A DNA stretch of 55,841 bases, taken from the NCBI GenBank assembly GCA_902510655.1, contig CABXBY010000002.1:1-55841 (forward strand), read 5' to 3'. Under the pieces are notes generated by a model. That model was given only the letters and a program-made list of their open reading frames with translations, made no database searches and had not been told where the DNA came from. Positions 49,131 to 55,841 of this stretch are shown one piece after another. How positions within the stretch are numbered: the first letter of the stretch is position 1; the number at the start of each line of letters is the position of its first letter. This DNA is from an uncultured Bacteroidota bacterium (GTDB taxonomy: Bacteria; Bacteroidota; Bacteroidia; Flavobacteriales; Flavobacteriaceae). The position numbers were made by a program, and so were the translations under genes.

Positions 49131-49835
49131 TATCTAAATCTGAGCTATCTAATTTTTGAAGTTTTATGTTTCTCCATTTAACCTTAATTCCACCACCGTC
49201 GTGAATTTGTAAAGCAATTCTACCATTGGCTTCACCAATTTTTTTATCAGTATATGAAATCATTTTAGTACCATTTAGCCAAGTAGTAACAGTTTCATCT
49301 TGAACTTTCACAGTGAGTTTGTTCCAATCACCCATAATTAATGATGAATCCTTACCCATACTAGGTTTCACAAGCCAACCCCTACCATATGATTCATAAA
49401 TTCCTCCTGTGTATGAACCAGGTGGAGCAACTTCAACCTGCCAACCGTTTACTGTAGTACCATCAACAGTTGATCTAAAAAAAAAACACCACTATTTCCA
49501 TTTGCCTCTTGCATAAACTCAAGATTCAAAACAAAATTTTTATAGTAATCATCTGTACCTAAATAACCATATTCTGCGTTTGGTCCACTTTCACAAATCA
49601 ACAATCCGTCCTCAACATACCACTTTTCAGTACCATATATAATCCAACCACTTAAATCAGTACCGTTAAATAAGTTTATAGTATTTGCTTTGTTTACTAT
49701 TGGTTCATTTTTACTTGAACTATCGTTATTCTTATTATAATGATTATGAGTTTCAGGCGAAAATAAAGATAGTGAAGCGCAAGAACAGGTGAAAAGAACA
49801 ATTAGAGACAACAAGAGGTAGTTTATATTTTTCAT
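49120..49835 (-). pseudogene. DUF1080 / 3-keto-disaccharide hydrolase-like lipoprotein, frame-disrupted at an A10 tract
   Basis: N-terminal ORF 49449-49835 (LFNGTDLSGWIIYG...NGNSGVFF) and C-terminal ORF 49120-49371 (WNKLTVKVQDETVTTWLNGTKM...GRIALQIHDGGGIKVKWRNIKL). The joining frame reads RSTVDGTTVNGWQVEVAPPGSYTGGIYESYGRGWLVKPSMG. Break falls at the homopolymer 49477-49486. Confidence 0.8.
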
Positions 49836-49886
49836 TTAATATTAATTTAAATTGTAATTTTAGTGATACAGGTAAATATAATTCAA

Positions 49887-51545
49887 ATGAAAAGAAAAAA
49901 CTTAAAATCACTGTTTATTTTACTTATACTCATTTTTTTTTATTCAAAAAATTTATATTGTCAATTTGAAGCCGGTATAATCTCAACTCTTGAAGCTACA
50001 TTCCCAGATAAAAACAACATAAAATTTAAACAAACTTTTTCTTACAATATTCCACAAAACGCTGATTTTGAAGCATTGATTTTAATTAAATCTAAATCGA
50101 ACAAAACATTTACTATTAATTCAAAATCAAAAAATTTAAATAACATTAATTATTCAGTGATAAAGCCAGTTCCAGTTGAAGAAAATACTGGTGTCGATAG
50201 CAGGACTGAACAGTTTCTGGGTCAAATCAATTCAGATGTAATTAGAAGAGCTCCTTTTGAAGTTTTTGAAGTTATAGAACCTTTAACTATTAATGAAATT
50301 AAAACCGTTAGTAATTTTTCTTTATTAAGAATTTCTGTAAAATCTATTGAGTTTAAAAGGACTGGCAATTTTAAATTGAATATAGTTTTAAATGATGGTT
50401 TTAAAAATGAAGAATTGAAATTTAAAATTAAGATTCATAATGCTTCCATTCCAAAACTTCAAGAAAGTAAATTCTTTTATACAAATTGGTTTAATTTAAG
50501 TAAAATGGAAGAAATGCATGATTTAAAGAGATGGAACAAAGAATGGTTTGTTATGCTTGATAAATATGCTAAGTTGATGGCAGAGGGGCGTCAAAATTGT
50601 ATAAGAATTCCACATGAACTTGTTAATTTAAAAAGCAATAAAATTTCTTTAGATGAAGAAAAAATGATTTCATTTATAAATATTTTTAAGAAATATGGAT
50701 TTAAATATTTTGAATCTCCACACTTGCTCAACAGAGGATCTAATGACGATTGGGGGAATCCAGAACTAAAAACAAAACTACGTAAAAGAGGTTATTACTC
50801 CGAGGATGGAAAAAAGGAAATAGATACTATAATTAGAAAAATAAAATCATTTACAAAAAAATATAAATTAGAAAATCAGTGGCTTCAACATATTGCAGAT
50901 GAACCTACAGATGTTAATGCTCAATGTTACAAAGATGTTTCAAAACAAATAAAATCGATATATCCAAAAATTACGATAATGGAAGCAACTAATGCAAAAG
51001 AATCATTGACTGGTTCGATTGATTTATGGTGTCCACTTATAAATGATTTTCAAGAAAATCAAGATTTTTTCAAAAAAAGAGTGAAAGAAGGAGAGAAAAT
51101 TTTAGTATATACCTGCTTAGTTCCTGGCGGAAAATGGTTAAACAGGACATTAGATATGGAAAGAATTAGACAAGTTTATTTTGGATGGGCAGGCTCAAAA
51201 TATAATACCTTTGGATACCTTCATTGGGGATTGAATCAATATAAAGCTAATCCATTCAATCAAAGTGTAGTTAAACATCCATCTCCTCAAGCATCAAATA
51301 ACAATTATCTTCCAGCTGGTGACACGCATATAATCTATCCGGGAGAAGATGGACCACTTTCCTCACTTCGATTTGAAGCACACCGACAAGGAATTGAAGA
51401 CTATGAATTGCTTGAGAAATTAAAATTAAAAAATAGTAATAAACACAAAAGATTAATCAAAAAATTATTCTTAAATTATACTAATTACTCGTTGTCAATT
51501 AATAAATACCAGAAAATAAGAAAAAAACTACTTAAATCAATTTAG
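49887..51545 (+). CDS. DUF4091 domain protein, predicted secreted glycoside-hydrolase-like
   Basis: Signal peptide; YLHWGLNQYKANPFNQSV...GDTHIIYPGEDGPLSSLRFEAHRQGIEDYELLEKLK C-terminal signature. ATG at 49887 preferred over the track's GTG at 49863. Confidence 0.8.
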   Translation: MKRKNLKSLFILLILIFFYSKNLYCQFEAGIISTLEATFPDKNNIKFKQTFSYNIPQNADFEALILIKSKSNKTFTINSKSKNLNNINYSVIKPVPVEENTGVDSRTEQFLGQINSDVIRRAPFEVFEVIEPLTINEIKTVSNFSLLRISVKSIEFKRTGNFKLNIVLNDGFKNEELKFKIKIHNASIPKLQESKFFYTNWFNLSKMEEMHDLKRWNKEWFVMLDKYAKLMAEGRQNCIRIPHELVNLKSNKISLDEEKMISFINIFKKYGFKYFESPHLLNRGSNDDWGNPELKTKLRKRGYYSEDGKKEIDTIIRKIKSFTKKYKLENQWLQHIADEPTDVNAQCYKDVSKQIKSIYPKITIMEATNAKESLTGSIDLWCPLINDFQENQDFFKKRVKEGEKILVYTCLVPGGKWLNRTLDMERIRQVYFGWAGSKYNTFGYLHWGLNQYKANPFNQSVVKHPSPQASNNNYLPAGDTHIIYPGEDGPLSSLRFEAHRQGIEDYELLEKLKLKNSNKHKRLIKKLFLNYTNYSLSINKYQKIRKKLLKSI

Positions 51546-51549
51546 TATT

Positions 51550-52677
51550 ATGAAAAAAACTATCACCACTTTAATACTAATATTAATTGTATTTAATATT
51601 AACGCACAAAAAAGAAAAGAATTTTTTAAAAGCCCTAAAGGAGTTTTTTATATTTCTTCAGATTTACATATACATAGCGTTTTTTCTGATGGTTCTGTTT
51701 GGCCTACTATTAGAGTAGATGAGGCTATAAGAGATAGCATAGATTTAATATCTCTTACTGAACATTTAGAATATCAATCGCATATTTCTGATATTCCTCA
51801 CACAAATAGAAATAGGTCATTTCAAATTGCAGGTGGTTATGTACAGAAAAAGCCTCTGGCAGTTGTACACGGAACAGAGATAACAAAACCAATGCCACCA
51901 GGCCACTTTAATGCTATTTTTATTAAGGACGCCAATAAATTTTTTGATAAAAATAAAGAACCATTAATTTTCATAAAAGGGATTAAGGAAGCAAATAATC
52001 AAAGAGCATTTGTTTTTTGGAATCATCCAATGTGGGAAGCGAACAGAAGTGATGGAATAGCAAAGCTTGACCCAATTCACAAAGAAGTAATTGATAAAAA
52101 ATTATTACATGGAATTGAAGTTGTAAATTTTGACACATTCTCTGAAGAGGCAATGCAAATTGCACTTGACAACGAATTAACCATGATGGGCACGAGTGAT
52201 GTTCATGTATTAATTGATTGGGATTTTAACAAAAAAGAAGAAAGTTTTCACAGACCGATAACATTTATTATGTCAAAAAATCGAACAATAAAATCTATTA
52301 AAGATGCTTTGTTTAATGGCGATACATTTATTTGGTATAGAGATTTAATTATTGGTAAGTCAAACAATTTAAAACAAGTTATAGAAAATAATTTTAAAGT
52401 TGTTTCAAAAGGATTCGGATTCAAAGGAAGAAAAGTCGAGATTTTACAAGTGGAACTAATAAATAAATCTGTGGCTCCAATTAGTCTAAACTATATTGGA
52501 GAATATACATTTCATAATGACTATAAGTTTATAGAACTTGAACCAAAATCAAGTAAAACAATATATATCAAAACTAAAAAAGTTAAAGAAACAGTTTCTC
52601 TAGAGTTCGAAATTTTAAATTATGTAATTGCTCCAAAAACAAACCTTAAGATAGTAAAAACTATAACTATTGATTAA
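51550..52677 (+). CDS. PHP-domain phosphodiesterase (Sb-PDE-like), secreted
   Basis: SSDLHIHSVFSDGSVWPTIRVDEAIRDSIDLISLTEHLEYQSH; FWNHPMW; GTSDVHVLIDW. Confidence 0.8.
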   Translation: MKKTITTLILILIVFNINAQKRKEFFKSPKGVFYISSDLHIHSVFSDGSVWPTIRVDEAIRDSIDLISLTEHLEYQSHISDIPHTNRNRSFQIAGGYVQKKPLAVVHGTEITKPMPPGHFNAIFIKDANKFFDKNKEPLIFIKGIKEANNQRAFVFWNHPMWEANRSDGIAKLDPIHKEVIDKKLLHGIEVVNFDTFSEEAMQIALDNELTMMGTSDVHVLIDWDFNKKEESFHRPITFIMSKNRTIKSIKDALFNGDTFIWYRDLIIGKSNNLKQVIENNFKVVSKGFGFKGRKVEILQVELINKSVAPISLNYIGEYTFHNDYKFIELEPKSSKTIYIKTKKVKETVSLEFEILNYVIAPKTNLKIVKTITID

Positions 52678-52701
52678 ACTTGCATGGAGTACAAGCTTTA
52701 G

Positions 52702-53148
52702 TTACTGTAACTCAATATTTAAAATTGTATTTTTAAAAAAGTCTACAGAACCTTCTTCAAATTTTGGTTTTCTAAACCTAATCTTTTCTTTTGTAGAAAA
52801 ACCATACTGTTCAGAGGGAATACCAATAAAGTTTTTATCTAATATGTTATTAAAGTTTTTATCTAATAAAATTGATATAAAATAAGTTCCTTTAGGTAAA
52901 TTAATTACGGTAGAAAATTTTCCTTTTTGAACCTTTTCTTTAAAACCATATTCAAAACCAACCTTTTGACCAGAAGTATTTGTTTTGTTACTATTCCAAG
53001 AGTCTGGCTCAGACCAAACTGCAATCATTAAATTACCTGAAGATTCAATATTAGAAATATTTAATTTAATCTCAAATAATTCGGTATTATTTTGTGAAAA
53101 TAATTCCAAGCTTAATAGTAAAATTAATATTATGAAAAATTTGTTCAT
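52702..53148 (-). CDS. DUF2141 domain protein, secreted
   Basis: LMIAVWSEPDSWNS...FSTVINLPKGTYFISILLDKNFNNILDKNFIGIPSEQYGFSTK. Confidence 0.82.
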   Translation of the reverse strand: MNKFFIILILLLSLELFSQNNTELFEIKLNISNIESSGNLMIAVWSEPDSWNSNKTNTSGQKVGFEYGFKEKVQKGKFSTVINLPKGTYFISILLDKNFNNILDKNFIGIPSEQYGFSTKEKIRFRKPKFEEGSVDFFKNTILNIELQ

Positions 53149-53163
53149 TAGGTTTTTTTTAGT

Positions 53164-53236
53164 GACCCAGGGAGGATTCGAACCCCCAACCGTCAGAGCC
53201 GAAATCTGATATTCTATCCAGTTGAACTACTGGGCC
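53164..53236 (-). tRNA. tRNA-Arg (anticodon TCG)
   Basis: Reverse complement GGCCCAGTAGTTCAACTGGATAGAATATCAGATTTCGGCTCTGACGGTTGGGGGTTCGAATCCTCCCTGGGTC; stem TCAGA/TCTGA, loop TTTCGGC. Confidence 0.9.
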
Positions 53237-53243
53237 CTATTTA

Positions 53244-53693
53244 TTACATAAGTTTTGAACGCACAATATTAGATATGGTTTTTCCATCTGCTTTTCCGGA
53301 AAGTTTACTTGAAGCAATGCCCATTACTTTTCCCATGTCTTTCATTCCTTGAGCTCCAATCTGAATAATAATTTCACTAATTAATTTATCTAGGTCTTCT
53401 AAACTAATTTGAGCTGGTAAAAATCTTTCAATTATTTTGGATTGGCTTGATTCAATATCAGCTAGTTCCAATCTGTTTTGTTTCTTATATATTTCTGCAC
53501 TTTCTTTTCTTTGTTTAACTAGTTTTTGAAGAATTTTAATTTCATCTGATTCTTGAATATTACCGTCTGACCCCTTTTGAGTTTGAGCTAATAAAAGTGC
53601 TGACTTAATTGCTCTTAAAGATTCCAATTCATCAACGTTTTTTTCTTTCATTGCTGATATAATTGAACTTGATATTTTATCTATTAATTTCAT
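53244..53693 (-). CDS. GatB/YqeY domain-containing protein
   Basis: LIDKISSSIISAMKEKNVDELESLRAIKSALLLAQTQKGS; IIIQIGAQGMKDMGKVMGIASSKLSGKADGKTIS. Confidence 0.93.
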   Translation of the reverse strand: MKLIDKISSSIISAMKEKNVDELESLRAIKSALLLAQTQKGSDGNIQESDEIKILQKLVKQRKESAEIYKKQNRLELADIESSQSKIIERFLPAQISLEDLDKLISEIIIQIGAQGMKDMGKVMGIASSKLSGKADGKTISNIVRSKLM

Positions 53694-53704
53694 AAAATTT
53701 TCTT

Positions 53705-55525
53705 TTAATCTACATTATCATGTAAAAACGAATTATTAGTTCGCAAATTAATCTCTCCGTTTGAATCTTCACTAATAACTGATCTGGAAGATTTAAATTG
53801 ATCTATACTATCTAAACTAACTCCGGCCCTTTTAAAAGCAGGTTCATTTTCCATAGATTTTATATTATTAGCTTTAGTAAAATTGTAATTATATTGTTTT
53901 AATTTAATTTTTCGTTCTTCGGTTCTTTTAGATAAACCATCAGCTATTGAGCTGTTCAAAGGATTTAAAATTATTTCCTTATTGTCAGCTTTAATTTCAG
54001 AAACCATAGGCTCAACAGTCTTATTATTAATTTCATAATCATCGATACCCGATTTATTAGCATTTGTTCCATTAACTTCGGTTACAGGTATGATATGAAT
54101 AGGATTTACAACTTCTATTTCGTTTACATCTTCAATTAATTCATGAACAATTTTATCTGACTCAATTTTTTGTTTTTTTAATGGCATATCAAAATCAAAT
54201 GAAACTTGATCAATAGGTTTAATTTCCTCAGGTGAGGTAACTTCGATTTCATTAATTTTCAATGAAACATCATTGATTTCAATTTCATCTTCACTAATTA
54301 TTAAATTTGAATTGACCTCCTCATAATCAACATCAATATCATTTATAATCTTAGCATTTTCTGAATTTTCTAATTCAGAATTAGTATTTTTAAAATCAAT
54401 CGAATTTGAAGCAAAATCAAATTGTAAAGAATCTTTTTTATCAATCTGGGTATTAGAACTTAGATTATGAACATACCCACTATTTTCATCAAGATTATGA
54501 ATTATTTTTTTTGGATCAGAATGTATAATTTCGTCTTGTTGATTAGGGTCAAAACCTGTGGCAATTACTGTAACAGAAATTGAGCTTTCTAAATTCAAAT
54601 CCTCACCTACTCCCATTATAATATTAGCTCCGTGCCCAGCTTTTTCTTGGATATAGTCATTTATAAGACCGATTTCATCAATTGTTATTTCTTCTTTTCC
54701 AGAGACAATTAGTAATAAAACGTTTTTAGCTCCAGTAATTCTATTATCATTTAAAAGAGGGGAATCAAGAGCAGATGAAATGGCTTCAATTGACCTTTTA
54801 GTACCTGCAGCCGTAGAAGAACCCATTATAGCATTTCCGCTATTAGATAGTACTGTTTTAGCATCTTTTAAATCAATATTTTGAGTATAATGATGAGTAA
54901 TAACTTCAGCTATTCCTCTTGATGCTGTAGCTAATACTTCATCAGCTTTTGCAAATCCTTCCTTAAATCCTAAATTTCCGTAAATATCTCTTAAATTATT
55001 ATTATTAATTACAATTAAGGCATCTACTTCTTTTCTTAATTTTTTAATTCCTGTTTTGGCTTGTTGTTCTCTTATCTTACCTTCAAATTGGAATGGCATA
55101 GTAACTATTCCAACAGTTAATATATCCATCTCTTTAGCTAATTTTGAGATTACTGGGGCTGCTCCGGTGCCGGTGCCTCCTCCCATTCCTGCAGTTATAA
55201 AAACCATTTTAGTATTAGTTTCAAGCATTTTCTTTAAATCATCAAAACTTTCAACTGCTGCTTTTTCTCCAATTTCAGGATTTGCACCAGCTCCTAAACC
55301 TTCTGTTAATGAAATACCAAGCTGAATTTTGTTCTCAACTTTACTGTTTTCTAAAGCTTGTGAATCAGTGTTACATACAACAAAATCAACTCCTTTTATT
55401 CCTTTAGAGTGCATGTAGTTAATTGCATTACTTCCACCACCACCAACTCCGATGACTTTTATTACATTACTTTGATTTTTAGGTAAATCAAATGGCAAAT
55501 TATTTATTTCTGGGTTTAAGTGCAT
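53705..55525 (-). CDS. ftsZ: Cell division protein FtsZ with long C-terminal linker
   Basis: VIGVGGGGSNAINYM, FITAGMGGGTGTGAAPVISKLAKE, tubulin/FtsZ GTPase core; about 280-aa acidic tail. Confidence 0.97.
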   Translation of the reverse strand: MHLNPEINNLPFDLPKNQSNVIKVIGVGGGGSNAINYMHSKGIKGVDFVVCNTDSQALENSKVENKIQLGISLTEGLGAGANPEIGEKAAVESFDDLKKMLETNTKMVFITAGMGGGTGTGAAPVISKLAKEMDILTVGIVTMPFQFEGKIREQQAKTGIKKLRKEVDALIVINNNNLRDIYGNLGFKEGFAKADEVLATASRGIAEVITHHYTQNIDLKDAKTVLSNSGNAIMGSSTAAGTKRSIEAISSALDSPLLNDNRITGAKNVLLLIVSGKEEITIDEIGLINDYIQEKAGHGANIIMGVGEDLNLESSISVTVIATGFDPNQQDEIIHSDPKKIIHNLDENSGYVHNLSSNTQIDKKDSLQFDFASNSIDFKNTNSELENSENAKIINDIDVDYEEVNSNLIISEDEIEINDVSLKINEIEVTSPEEIKPIDQVSFDFDMPLKKQKIESDKIVHELIEDVNEIEVVNPIHIIPVTEVNGTNANKSGIDDYEINNKTVEPMVSEIKADNKEIILNPLNSSIADGLSKRTEERKIKLKQYNYNFTKANNIKSMENEPAFKRAGVSLDSIDQFKSSRSVISEDSNGEINLRTNNSFLHDNVD

Positions 55526-55535
55526 AATCTTTAAT

Positions 55536-55841
55536 TTATTCGGCGTTATCTAAAAATGTTTTTATTTTTTCTGTAAACTGTTCAAAAATTGTTAACCTTT
55601 CACTTTGGTTTGTATCATCAATTTCTTCAAGCTCATTTTTATCTAGATCTTCTTTTTTATTACTTTTTTTACTAATTTTTGTTGAGTTCATTACCAAGCC
55701 AACAGCCGTAGCATACATAGGACTAGAAATATCTATTGAATTATTTCCTGCTAAATGTTCGCTGGGGTGACCCAATCTAGTATCCATTCCTGTTATGTAT
55801 TCAACAAGTTGTTTTAAATGTTTTAATTGACTACCTCCCCC
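55536..55841 (-). CDS. ftsA: Cell division protein FtsA, C-terminal part (truncated by window edge)
   Basis: Frame open to the window end: GGGSQLKHLKQLVEYITGMDTRLGHPSEHLAGN...; immediately upstream of ftsZ. Confidence 0.88.
   Translation of the reverse strand, partial: GGGSQLKHLKQLVEYITGMDTRLGHPSEHLAGNNSIDISSPMYATAVGLVMNSTKISKKSNKKEDLDKNELEEIDDTNQSERLTIFEQFTEKIKTFLDNAE

Noticed and set aside
1-55841. CRISPR array, transposon, prophage or integron
   Set aside because: No spaced direct repeats, transposase/integrase ORFs or phage structural genes were found in the translations.

Overview
AT-rich, compact chromosomal segment typical of a marine Flavobacteriia/Bacteroidota genome. Placement is inferred from gldJ-murF, a porT-type T9SS gene, a DUF5103 T9SS plug-like gene, an Na+-NQR operon, a zinc-ribbon-less AccD and TAnnTTTG-type promoter boxes. 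Most of the window is housekeeping: murF, gpmI, map, nqrABCDEF plus apbE, pruA, rsmG, aspartate-type aminotransferase, trkHA, porT, tamL/BamA-like, fba, accD, rpsO, pnp, rpoD, rpe, anmK, ftsZ and partial ftsA. There are three tRNAs: Val-GAC, Gly-TCC and Arg-TCG. I see no CRISPR array, transposase, integrase, phage module or obvious defence island. The best leads for something under-described are: (1) an overlapping envelope gene set at 11953-16252, with two carboxypeptidase-regulatory-domain proteins carrying TonB-box-like DEVVV motifs but no receptor barrel, a DUF6702 protein and an M1 metallopeptidase; (2) an uncharacterised protein translationally overlapped between nqrF and apbE; (3) overlapping 3' ends in seven of nine convergent gene pairs; (4) a DUF1080 hydrolase gene broken exactly at an A10/T10 tract; (5) a perfect 12-bp dyad covering the putative trkA promoter. 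All assignments come from reading the translations. No database searches were run.
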